Both the position numbers and the translations under genes were made by a program. This document shows, one piece after another, positions 9,633-16,950 of a stretch of 62,113 nucleotides of DNA (the first letter of the stretch is position 1; every line of letters begins with the position of its first letter). The notes beneath the pieces are model-generated. The model did no database searches. It saw only the letters and a list, made by a program, of their open reading frames with translations, and was not told the DNA's origin. The stretch is taken from assembly GCF_023897015.1 (NCBI RefSeq), contig NZ_JAMHFY010000029.1, positions 1 to 62,113 of the forward strand, given 5' to 3'. Source of the DNA: Desulfosporosinus nitroreducens (GTDB lineage: Bacteria > Bacillota > Desulfitobacteriia > Desulfitobacteriales > Desulfitobacteriaceae).

Positions 9633-10790
9633 TCAATGAATTTTTTCAATATCTTTTAGGCTTAGATTAAGCTCCGGATGATACAGTTTTACAGGTCTGC
9701 CTACTGTTCCGTATTTTAAATCAGTTGTCAAAGCTCCATATTGTTCAAGAAAATCAAGATATCTTCGAACCGTTACCCTAGTTAGATTTACTCCTTCAGC
9801 AACATTTTCAGCAGAAACCGGGTCCTTTGTTTCGCTCAAAAAAGAAACAATTTGCTTAAGAGTGAGTTGATTTAATCCCTTCGGCAAGCCCTGTTGATCA
9901 ATATAGAAATTTTGCTTGTGAGTCTCATCTAAGATAATTTCTGGTTCTTCCGTATGATTAGTAACCAAAGTAATCTTTTCTACTTGTGAGTCTTTTTTCA
10001 TGGAGACTTTACTCATTTCATCGGCTATATCGCCTAGTCGTTCAACCATCTGATTGAACGCAACCGCCAGTTCGCCAATCTCTTTAGGACCAGAAACAGC
10101 GACTTTTTCAGTCAAGTGTCCAGTCGCCACATCACGAGTTCCGAGCGTGATTTCATGTATTGGACGGATAACAACTCTTTGAATAAAAAACCAAGTTAAT
10201 AAAACAACGATCACCGTCAAGCCTAAGCCAAACGATGCAACCCGGATTAATGAATTAACAATAAATGCTTGGGTGTAACTTCTAGAAATCCCAACATAAA
10301 AAATCCCAACAATATCCCCATTACTGTCACGGATAGGCTCATAGGCTGTTTGATAAAGCTGTCCGACGACATTCGCTTCACCTAGGTAAATCTGTCCATC
10401 TTTCAAGACAGTTTGGGCAACTATATCCGACACCTTTGTTCCGACCGCTCTTTCACCATTTACGCTTCTTACTGTTGTAGCAACTCTGGTATCACCTAGA
10501 AACAGTGTCACGGTATCACCCGTCAGCTCTGCTAAATGATCGACAAGTTCAGTGCTGTAAGAGATTTGAATTTCTCCTTTAAAAAGCATACCATCTTTTA
10601 CATGCCAAGGGCCTGGCGTACTATATTCAATAATATCCATGCACGTTGCCAGATCCGTTTTGGCTTTAACAATTGCTGCATCAACTGCACCATGCTTTAA
10701 ATGCCACCCTAAAACGAAGACTAGACTTGTCGCTAAGACAACTAAGGAACCAAGCATTAGCAAAAGAATCTGATGTTTAAGTGAACGCAA
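9633..10790 (-). CDS. Membrane-bound one-component regulator: Cache sensor, HAMP, CitB-type winged helix
   Basis: A transmembrane helix (about residues 8-30) is followed by an extracytoplasmic single-Cache domain (about 35-170) with FLGDTRVATTV, a GTKVSD segment and YEPIRDSNGDIVGIFYVG. A second helix (about 180-203) leads into HAMP (about 204-258). The C-terminal ~65 residues resemble the DNA-binding domain of CitB/DcuR/CitT response regulators (SAENVAEGVNLTRVTVRRYL, then KYGTVGRPV). No kinase, receiver or MCP signalling domain is present, so ligand sensing outside appears wired directly to DNA binding inside. The TTG at 10790 is 7 bases from GGAGG; a GTG at 10796 abuts it. It precedes fdn in the same direction and is the obvious candidate regulator of it. 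The ligand is unknown; organic acids or formate are guesses. Confidence 0.8.
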   Translation of the reverse strand: MRSLKHQILLLMLGSLVVLATSLVFVLGWHLKHGAVDAAIVKAKTDLATCMDIIEYSTPGPWHVKDGMLFKGEIQISYSTELVDHLAELTGDTVTLFLGDTRVATTVRSVNGERAVGTKVSDIVAQTVLKDGQIYLGEANVVGQLYQTAYEPIRDSNGDIVGIFYVGISRSYTQAFIVNSLIRVASFGLGLTVIVVLLTWFFIQRVVIRPIHEITLGTRDVATGHLTEKVAVSGPKEIGELAVAFNQMVERLGDIADEMSKVSMKKDSQVEKITLVTNHTEEPEIILDETHKQNFYIDQQGLPKGLNQLTLKQIVSFLSETKDPVSAENVAEGVNLTRVTVRRYLDFLEQYGALTTDLKYGTVGRPVKLYHPELNLSLKDIEKIH

Positions 10791-10953
10791 TAGCACTCCT
10801 CCCTCGGAGATAAATCTTCTTTAGTAATTCGTTGTCAAACTATTAAAAACCTTTCTTCTATTATACTATTTATTTATATTCCAAAAATGGAAGGAATTTT
10901 CCTTCTTAATGTTGAATTTGTTAAAAAACAAGTGAGGAATTAGGAGGGTAATT

Positions 10954-11409
10954 ATGTCCTTATTTCGGGTTCTCTATGAAATTCTAAGTCAAAACGGTTG
11001 GGAATTTGATTTTGACAACAAGAATGGAATCATCAAACTTGAGATTAGCGGCATAAATACTGATTTTCACGCATTCCTTTTTGTTGATGAAGAACAAGAA
11101 TCATTACTCTGCAATACTCATATTGATCAAAAAATCCCCCCCTCTAAACGCCTCGAAGTTTGTGATTACATGAGTCGCGTTAACTACGAACTGGTCAATG
11201 GTAACTTTGAAATGGATATGGATAACGGGGAGATAAGGTACCGTACATTCCTTGATCTGGCTGACGCTCGCCCTTCGCAAGACCAAGTACTAAACATTGT
11301 TTGGAACGGAGTCCTTGGATTTGACACATATTACCCTGGGCTAATGAAGCTCGTCTATGGTGATTACAGCGCAGAGGAGGCAGCCGCCTTTTGCTCTGAT
11401 GAAACATAA
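10954..11409 (+). CDS. YbjN-like domain protein
   Basis: This 151-residue acidic soluble protein has the layout of the YbjN family (type III secretion chaperone-like fold): an N-terminal helix (LYEILSQNGWEFDFD), several strands, and a central NYELVNGNFEMDMDNGEIRYRT segment characteristic of YbjN. The molecular role is unknown; some homologues affect stress responses. GGAGG lies 8 bases before the ATG. It is transcribed divergently from the Cache-HTH gene and followed by its own terminator, so it is monocistronic. Confidence 0.65.
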   Translation: MSLFRVLYEILSQNGWEFDFDNKNGIIKLEISGINTDFHAFLFVDEEQESLLCNTHIDQKIPPSKRLEVCDYMSRVNYELVNGNFEMDMDNGEIRYRTFLDLADARPSQDQVLNIVWNGVLGFDTYYPGLMKLVYGDYSAEEAAAFCSDET

Positions 11410-11439
11410 AAGGAGTGGTACAAAAATACCGCTCCTTTT
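11408..11439 (+). terminator. Terminator after the YbjN-like gene
   Basis: AAAAGGAG-T-GGTA (11408-11420) pairs with TACC-G-CTCCTTTT (11427-11439) around a 6-base loop. It overlaps the stop codon and has A/T tracts on both sides, so it may also serve the convergent hemolysin III gene. Confidence 0.8.
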
Positions 11440-11494
11440 ATTTGCATTTATTAATTCAACTAATTGATGTAACTTTGATTATAGAAAACGCAGA

Positions 11495-12145
11495 CTATTC
11501 TGCCATGGGAATAATGTATATAAGAATCATTATATAATGCACGATGCTGCCAGCACCAATAAACAAATGAAATATTTCATGAAATCCAAAGCGCTTCGGA
11601 AAGAAATCACAGATCTTAGTTGCATATATAATGGCACCAACGGTATAGGTAAGTCCTCCTAATGCCATGAGAATAATTGCACCCATTGGTAAATTCTTGA
11701 TAAGTTGCAAGAATGGAACCAACGCAATCCAACCTAAAGATAAATAGAAAGCAGAAGATACATATCGAGGTGCATGGATAAACCAAATTTTTAATAGCAT
11801 TCCTATGAAGGCCAAGCCCCAAACAACACTTAGCATTGCCCAACGCCATGCCCCTTCCAGTCCATAGTAAAAAACCGGTGTATAGGAGCCTGCAATTAAT
11901 AAATATATCGCTATATGATCTACCTTTTTTAAAAGAAGTTCTTTTTGAGGAGTTGTTCGAACCCAATGATAAAGCGAACTGGCACCGTAAAGCAAAATCA
12001 TACTAACTCCATAAACCGTCATTGTTATAAGCTTAGAGATATTATTCTTACTTAGGATAATTAGGAATACTAGTCCTACAATTGCAGCCACAAACAAAAC
12101 AAAATGAGTCCAAGTGTTTACCGGTTCCTTCATCTTCAAAACCAT
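11495..12145 (-). CDS. Hemolysin III / PAQR-family membrane protein (YqfA/TrhA type)
   Basis: This 216-residue protein has about seven transmembrane helices and the family landmarks: an N-terminal EPVNTWTHF segment, SSLYHWV after helix 2, HIAIYLLIAGSYTP, and a C-terminal GFHEIFHLFIGAGSIVHY. The conserved Ser/His/Asp positions are those proposed to bind zinc in PAQR receptors. Bacterial members are annotated as hemolysin III or TrhA and linked to membrane-lipid homeostasis; haemolysis itself is doubtful. The ATG at 12145 follows GGGAGGA by 6 bases; the ATG at 12160 overlaps that site and is rejected. Apparently monocistronic. Confidence 0.88.
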   Translation of the reverse strand: MVLKMKEPVNTWTHFVLFVAAIVGLVFLIILSKNNISKLITMTVYGVSMILLYGASSLYHWVRTTPQKELLLKKVDHIAIYLLIAGSYTPVFYYGLEGAWRWAMLSVVWGLAFIGMLLKIWFIHAPRYVSSAFYLSLGWIALVPFLQLIKNLPMGAIILMALGGLTYTVGAIIYATKICDFFPKRFGFHEIFHLFIGAGSIVHYIMILIYIIPMAE

Positions 12146-12283
12146 TTTGTATCCTCCCAACTATCCAAGTACTACTAAATACAGTCTAATTCTAAACCTT
12201 ATAATCTAAAAAATCAACTAGAATCAAACTTGGGCCAAACAATTCTGAAAAGGAAAGGTCTCTATATTGTAGAAATAATTACC

Positions 12284-12313
12284 TGAGTAAGAAAACGGCA
12301 TAAACACATAATA
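12284..12313 (+). promoter_or_regulatory. SigG-type forespore promoter of the SASP gene
   Basis: TGAGTA (12284-12289), a 17-bp spacer and CATAATA (12307-12313) fit the SigG consensus (TGMATA, then CATACTA). It lies 46 bp before the SASP start. Assignment is by motif and target gene. Confidence 0.6.
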
Positions 12314-12359
12314 AGAATGTTCCAGTACACAAACATAAATTTAAAGGAGGGTACCTATC

Positions 12360-12566
12360 ATGGCAGGAGAAAGAAACACTAATACACCCGCAACTAAAGG
12401 TGCTTCACAACAATTGGATCAGTTTAAGTATGAAGTAGCAAATGAAATGGGCCTTCAATTAGGTGGCGACCGCACAAGCCGTGAAAACGGTTCGGTTGGT
12501 GGTCAAATGACCAAACGCATGATTCAGTTTGCAGAAGAACACCTTAAAGGTGGAACCAAAATCTAA
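12360..12566 (+). CDS. Alpha/beta-type small acid-soluble spore protein
   Basis: This 68-residue DNA-binding protein coats spore DNA in the forespore, switching it to an A-like form and protecting it from UV and chemicals. Family marks include LDQFKYEVANEMG with the GPR protease cleavage region and the C-terminal GGQMTKRMIQFAEEHL block. AAAGGAGGG lies 7-9 bases before the ATG. It has its own SigG-like promoter and a terminator. The product would be degraded to amino acids at germination. Confidence 0.95.
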   Translation: MAGERNTNTPATKGASQQLDQFKYEVANEMGLQLGGDRTSRENGSVGGQMTKRMIQFAEEHLKGGTKI

Positions 12567-12587
12567 CTTCCAATGTTAGTTACTGCT

Positions 12588-12615
12588 AAGAAGGATATCG
12601 AAAGATATCCTTCTT
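12588..12615 (+). terminator. Terminator after the SASP gene
   Basis: AAGAAGGATATC (12588-12599) pairs with GATATCCTTCTT (12604-12615) around a GAAA tetraloop: a 12-bp perfect stem. The following T-run is weak (ACTATTTTG). Confidence 0.7.
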
Positions 12616-12661
12616 ACTATTTTGTTTAAAAACAACAAAAATTAAAAGGAGCTTTGAGCTC

Positions 12662-12859
12662 CTATTTAATGGTTCCGTCTGTTTCTTCAAGGTGTTTTTT
12701 CTTCGAAGCTAAATGGGCTTTCACATCTTTAATTTGGTGGGCACTTAACTCTTCAGCATTTTCCAGTAAAAACTCTTCATTTTTATGAATGTTCCGAAGC
12801 GTTAATTCAATCTTTTTTAAATCCTCATTTTTTGTCTTATTGCCATCATTTCTTGGCAT
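12662..12859 (-). CDS. Small Tlp-like protein (possible spore protein)
   Basis: This 65-residue highly charged protein is almost entirely helical. Its layout, an N-terminal polar tail then LKKIELTLRNIHKNEEFL and a second helix KDVKAHLASKKKHLEE, resembles the Tlp family of minor small acid-soluble spore proteins. Similarity is partial and the name is tentative. GAGGTG is 6 bases before the ATG at 12859, which is preferred over ATGs at 12865 and 12868. Convergent with the SASP gene, which supports but does not prove a spore role. Confidence 0.55.
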   Translation of the reverse strand: MPRNDGNKTKNEDLKKIELTLRNIHKNEEFLLENAEELSAHQIKDVKAHLASKKKHLEETDGTIK

Positions 12860-13021
12860 TGTCATCACCTCATAAATAGTTTATCCAAAGATAATTTATT
12901 AATCCGAGTTCGCTTCTTGAAAGGCTTCTCGAAGGATTTTATCTATTCTTTGGGATCACTTGATAGTTAGTGGATGATGTAATCCAGAATGACAAGTGAG
13001 CTCATATGGGTAATTAGAATT

Positions 13022-13062
13022 AAAAAAATCTGTATCTTCTATTAAAATAATAAAAGATACAG
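13022..13062 (-). terminator. Terminator at the end of the csoR-copA-copZ operon
   Basis: On the minus strand CTGTATCTT (13054-13062) pairs with AAGATACAG (13030-13038), followed by seven T residues (13022-13028). It is about 40 bases after copZ. Confidence 0.85.
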
Positions 13063-13103
13063 CAACCAGTGTCTTAAGCTAAATTTTACTTGTAATTTGA
13101 GGC

Positions 13104-13304
13104 TCAGTCTTCAACGGAATATCCAGCATCTACTACAGCCTTAACAAGATTCGCACGTTCTGCATTTCCAGTTATGACAGCTTCTTTGCTCGAGAGATCG
13201 ACTTTGACACTTTCAACGCCGCTTACCCCTTCCAGTGCTTTTTCAGCTCTCATTTTACAATGGTTACAGGTCATACCCTCAATTTTCAGGACGGTTTGGC
13301 TCAT
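13104..13304 (-). CDS. copZ: Copper chaperone CopZ
   Basis: This 66-residue single HMA domain has the Cu(I) motif GMTCNHCKMRAEKAL. It binds Cu(I) in the cytoplasm and hands it to CopA or CsoR. The ATG at 13304 follows GGAGGTGA; the longer ORF start at 13331 runs through the ribosome site and is not used. It is downstream of copA and probably co-transcribed across a 242-bp gap that contains an inverted repeat. A terminator follows. Confidence 0.93.
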   Translation of the reverse strand: MSQTVLKIEGMTCNHCKMRAEKALEGVSGVESVKVDLSSKEAVITGNAERANLVKAVVDAGYSVED

Positions 13305-13463
13305 TTTTTCACCTCCTAGTTCAGAAGTCATAGATCACAGGCCAGAAGCCAAATGACAGTTAACTTCCGCAAAGATATAAGCATAGATTACCCTGAAAAG
13401 GTTCAACTCAATTTTTAATGACCGTTTATCTCAAAGTATTATTCAAAATTGAGTTATATCTTT

Positions 13464-13499
13464 ATCCTCTTAAGTGCCATGTAATGTACTTTAGAGGAT
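13464..13499. repeat. Inverted repeat between copA and copZ
   Basis: ATCCTCTTAAGT (13464-13475) and ACTTTAGAGGAT (13488-13499) pair with 11 of 12 matches. There is no T-run on the minus strand, so it is more likely an mRNA processing or stabilising hairpin between copA and copZ than a terminator. Confidence 0.5.
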
Positions 13500-13546
13500 A
13501 AATTACCTTAAATGCCAAACTTCCTACTATAATTCTATTCTAAATT

Positions 13547-16288
13547 CTAAGCAACCAACTTTTTATCATATCTTTTCAACAGGAGAGAACTAGTTACTAC
13601 GGACACTGACGAGAAAGCCATGGCCAGCCCTGCCCACTCGGGCGGTAATAGTTGTCCAGTTAAAGGATATAGGACACCAGCGGCAATCGGGATACCAATG
13701 ACATTATAAATCAAAGCCCAGAATAGATTTTGCTTGATTTTAAGAAGTGTTTTTCGCCCTAATCGAATCGCACGTTCTACATCAAGCAGGTCATTGCGAA
13801 CCAACACCACATCCCCGGTTTCCTTGGCCACATCAGTTCCTGATCCGATGGCAATTCCGATATCGGCTTGAGCTAAGGCTGGAGCATCATTAATTCCATC
13901 TCCAACCATCGCCACCTTAAAGCCTTGGTCTTGATACTTCTTAATAATGCTGATCTTATCTTGTGGTAAGATTTCGGCAATCACCTCATCAATTCCGACC
14001 TGCTCACCGACAACAGTGGCGACTTTTTTATTGTCTCCAGTGATCATGAACGTCTTCAAACCCAACTGATGTAGCCTTTTAATAGCCTCTTTCGTACTCT
14101 CTTTAACCACATCAGCAAGTGCGATTAGCCCGATTACTTGTCCACCTAAGGCTATAAAGCTAGTCGTTCTGCCCGATTCGGCCAAACGCTGAAAGTCACG
14201 CTCTGACTCATTGACGTCTATCTTGTACTTATGCATCAGTTTAATATTTCCGATTAGTAAAGTTTGCCCTTCATAGGTACAGATAACGCCATAGCCAGCC
14301 TCTTCATGATAATTCTCGACCGCTTGAATTGCGAGCAATTCCTTCTTTCCCTCTGCAACGACCGCCTGAGCCAGGGGATGAATCGAAGGATTCTCCCCTG
14401 CTACAGCAATTTTCAGGACATTTTGTCTCGAATAATCCGCATAGGGTATAATATCTGTCACTTCGGGAGTTCCCTTAGTTAATGTCCCCGTTTTATCGAA
14501 CCCAATGGCTTGCAAATGAGCTATCCCTTCCAGAACTGCTGCAGATTTAAAGAGGATTCCCCTATTTAGCCCTACCCCACTGCCAACCATAATTGCCGTA
14601 GGAGTCGCTAAACCCAAAGCACAGGGACAAGCGATCACTAACACTGCAATGGCAGCCGTAAAGGCAAAAACAAACGTACTGTCAAGTACAACGTACCAAA
14701 TCAAATAGGTGATAACCGAGATGGCAACTACTGTTGGCACAAAATAATTAGAAATCTTATCTGCCAGTCTCTGAATTGGAGGCTTTACTCCCTGAGCATC
14801 CTCGACCATTTTAATAATTCCCGAAAGGACGGTATCCTTACCCGTTTTAGTCGTTTTAACCTTGATACTTCCTGAACGATTTATGGTAGCCCCAATTACT
14901 GGGTCCCCGACTCCTTTGTCAACAGGAATGGATTCCCCAGTCAGCATTGCCTCATCAATGCTCGCTGATCCTTCGATAATCTCACCATCCACCGGTATTC
15001 TTTCTCCGGATTTAACAATTGTAATATCCCCAATTTTCAGATCTGACGCAGCAACTTCCTGAATTTCGCCACCAACCCATAAATGTGCTTTATCAGCCTG
15101 TAACTCCAACAGCTTTTTTAAGGCCTGACCTGCTCGCCCTTTTGCTTTGGCCTCAAGATATTTTCCAAAGCGTACAAATGTAATCAACAATGCCGACGTA
15201 TCAAAAAAGTTAGGCCCTTCGAAAAAAATTGACGGGATAAACATATGAAGCGTTGTCATTAGACTATATCCATAAGCGGCTGTAATCCCAATCGCTACCA
15301 AGACGTCCATATTAGCTGATCGGTTTTTCAAAGCATGGTAAGCACCGCGATAAAAGGTCCAACCAGCCGTAAACTGAACGATGGTTGCAAGGATAAGCAT
15401 TGTATACATTAGGGATCTTGACATGGGAAGAAACATAATTGGCATTATAGGTAACGAAAGAATCGCACTGAAGATGAGCCAATTTCGTTGTCTAATCGCA
15501 GTACGATCATCTTGATTCTCGTCCTCATTCGCGATCGGAGTATACCCTGCATCACGAACCTGCTCGAAAATTCCCTTCATATTCACAACACCGGGATCAA
15601 ACTCCACAGTCACTGTTTCACTCGCCAAATTAACGGCAACGTTCTGGACTCCCTGAGTTCCTTTGAGTTTTTTCTCAATCGCCAAAGCACAATTTGCACA
15701 GGTCATTCCGCCTACTTTAAATTGTTGCTTTCCATCATCTGCACTCTGCGCGCCATACCCAAGATCTTTGATCTTCGTCAAGAGATCGTTTTCCTTAACT
15801 ACGTCAGGATCCATTTCCACTGTAAGCTTTTCAGTAGCAAAATTAACTGCAACTGATTTGACCCCTGGCATAGATTTAAGACCTTTTTCAATCGTCAAAG
15901 CACAATTTGCACAGGTCATGCCACTGATCTTGAAAAGTTGTTTTTGCTCCCCCTTGGAGGACATCCCCACTGTTTCATTAAGCTCTTCAATATCTTCTGC
16001 TCTTCCTAAGTCTTTTTCTTCTACTTGCTCCGAACTCACTTGATCATCTAGACCAACGGCCATGTTTTCTAATGAATAACCAGCCTCTTCAATTTCTTGC
16101 CGAACATCCGACAAATTGACCTGAGCAGGGTCCCAAGTAAAAGTAGCCTTTGAATCTTCTAGCGATACCTGAACCTGTTCTACACTGGGGAACTTTTCTA
16201 GAATCTTAGTGACATGGTTAACACAATGCTGGCAGCTCATTCCATATACAGGGATCTCTTTATTCTCACGTTTTGCTTGTTCCATCAT
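13547..16288 (-). CDS. copA: Copper-exporting P1B-type ATPase with three N-terminal HMA domains
   Basis: This ATPase pumps Cu(I) out of the cytoplasm. It is 913 residues and unusually rich in metal domains: HMA1 with GMSCQHC (about 14-20), HMA2 with GMTCANC (about 124-130) and HMA3 with GMTCANC (about 193-199). Eight membrane helices follow, with the CPCALGLATP copper-site motif. Also present are TGES (actuator), DKTGTLT (phosphorylation site), an HP motif (SIHPLA), GDGINDAP, and late Asn/Met/Ser residues on the last helices as in Cu(I)-ATPases. GGAGGA lies 5 or 8 bases before adjacent ATGs at 16288 and 16285. It is the second gene of csoR-copA-copZ. HMA1 differs from HMA2/3 and looks like an added CopZ-like domain. 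Confidence 0.95.
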   Translation of the reverse strand: MMEQAKRENKEIPVYGMSCQHCVNHVTKILEKFPSVEQVQVSLEDSKATFTWDPAQVNLSDVRQEIEEAGYSLENMAVGLDDQVSSEQVEEKDLGRAEDIEELNETVGMSSKGEQKQLFKISGMTCANCALTIEKGLKSMPGVKSVAVNFATEKLTVEMDPDVVKENDLLTKIKDLGYGAQSADDGKQQFKVGGMTCANCALAIEKKLKGTQGVQNVAVNLASETVTVEFDPGVVNMKGIFEQVRDAGYTPIANEDENQDDRTAIRQRNWLIFSAILSLPIMPIMFLPMSRSLMYTMLILATIVQFTAGWTFYRGAYHALKNRSANMDVLVAIGITAAYGYSLMTTLHMFIPSIFFEGPNFFDTSALLITFVRFGKYLEAKAKGRAGQALKKLLELQADKAHLWVGGEIQEVAASDLKIGDITIVKSGERIPVDGEIIEGSASIDEAMLTGESIPVDKGVGDPVIGATINRSGSIKVKTTKTGKDTVLSGIIKMVEDAQGVKPPIQRLADKISNYFVPTVVAISVITYLIWYVVLDSTFVFAFTAAIAVLVIACPCALGLATPTAIMVGSGVGLNRGILFKSAAVLEGIAHLQAIGFDKTGTLTKGTPEVTDIIPYADYSRQNVLKIAVAGENPSIHPLAQAVVAEGKKELLAIQAVENYHEEAGYGVICTYEGQTLLIGNIKLMHKYKIDVNESERDFQRLAESGRTTSFIALGGQVIGLIALADVVKESTKEAIKRLHQLGLKTFMITGDNKKVATVVGEQVGIDEVIAEILPQDKISIIKKYQDQGFKVAMVGDGINDAPALAQADIGIAIGSGTDVAKETGDVVLVRNDLLDVERAIRLGRKTLLKIKQNLFWALIYNVIGIPIAAGVLYPLTGQLLPPEWAGLAMAFSSVSVVTSSLLLKRYDKKLVA

Positions 16289-16316
16289 TTTTATCCTCCA
16301 AACTAAGATCCCATTA

Positions 16317-16670
16317 CTACCGAATCATGCGAAATATGGTCTTTAATACCTCATCAACAACCTGATCATCATCCCCTTGGAGTCTCTCTTTAACACATGT
16401 TTTCATATGCTTTTCCAGGAGTAACCGAGAAGCTCCATCTAGGGCAGATTGAGCGGAGGAGATCTGATTTAAAATATCATCACAGTAAACATGACGTTCA
16501 ATCATCCCTTTAATACCACGAATTTGACCCTCAATTCGATTCATTCTAGTTACAAGTTCTTTGATTGTTTTATCGTCATGATGACTCTTTCGTTCACCTT
16601 GCTCCGTCACTTCACTCTCACAGACCGAACACTTGTGTATCTGCTTTTCTTCGGATTTCATCTTAATCAC
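16317..16670 (-). CDS. csoR: Copper-sensing repressor CsoR
   Basis: This DUF156-family all-helical repressor leaves DNA when Cu(I) binds. The core TRMNRIEGQIRGIKGMIERHVYCDDILNQ carries the first Cys ligand (HVYC). The His-x3-Cys pair of the second helix is in LLEKHMKTCVK, giving the C-H-C set of CsoR. An extra N-terminal segment with CSVCES adds a CxxC pair not in minimal CsoRs and might add metal affinity. It is first in the copper operon, directly behind its own operator-promoter, so autoregulation is expected. Confidence 0.92.
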   Translation of the reverse strand: MIKMKSEEKQIHKCSVCESEVTEQGERKSHHDDKTIKELVTRMNRIEGQIRGIKGMIERHVYCDDILNQISSAQSALDGASRLLLEKHMKTCVKERLQGDDDQVVDEVLKTIFRMIR

Positions 16671-16680
16671 CTCTGCTTAT

Positions 16681-16709
16681 ATAGTATACCCCCCTATACC
16701 ATATGTCAA
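16681..16709 (-). promoter_or_regulatory. csoR-copA-copZ promoter with embedded CsoR operator
   Basis: The minus strand has TTGACA (16704-16709), a 17-bp spacer and TACTAT (16681-16686). The spacer contains the inverted repeat GTATA-CCCCCC-TATAC (16684-16699), a G/C-tract flanked by inverted T/A arms as in known CsoR sites. A repressor bound there would block RNA polymerase. The further region up to 16860 has no gene. Confidence 0.75.
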
Positions 16710-16860
16710 TTGAGAAATTTTCATGGGTCATAGAATAAAGTCATTATTAACACCTTTCCCAATTAGCTGTATACTATCCTCATTAACATCATTGAGATTT
16801 TTTTAGTATTATGTAACCTTTGGGCAACCTTAAACCTTTATAAGAGCATTTTTTCCTTAA

Positions 16861-16908
16861 AAAAGAAAGGGCTCAGCTAAGCTATATGATTTACTATTGC
16901 TTAACTGA
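16861..16908 (-). terminator. Terminator after hutH
   Basis: On the minus strand TCAGTTAAGC (16899-16908) pairs with GCTTAGCTGA (16873-16882) with one G.U pair. GCCCTTTCTTTTTT follows. Confidence 0.75.
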
Positions 16909-16950
16909 AACACCTCAATTAGAAATTCTATATTCTATTTTGTTTAAACT

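Noticed and set aside
12880-12960. Short minus-strand peptide (about 18 residues, amphipathic) upstream of the Tlp-like gene
   Set aside because: It has no start codon in frame and a stop just upstream; probably chance.
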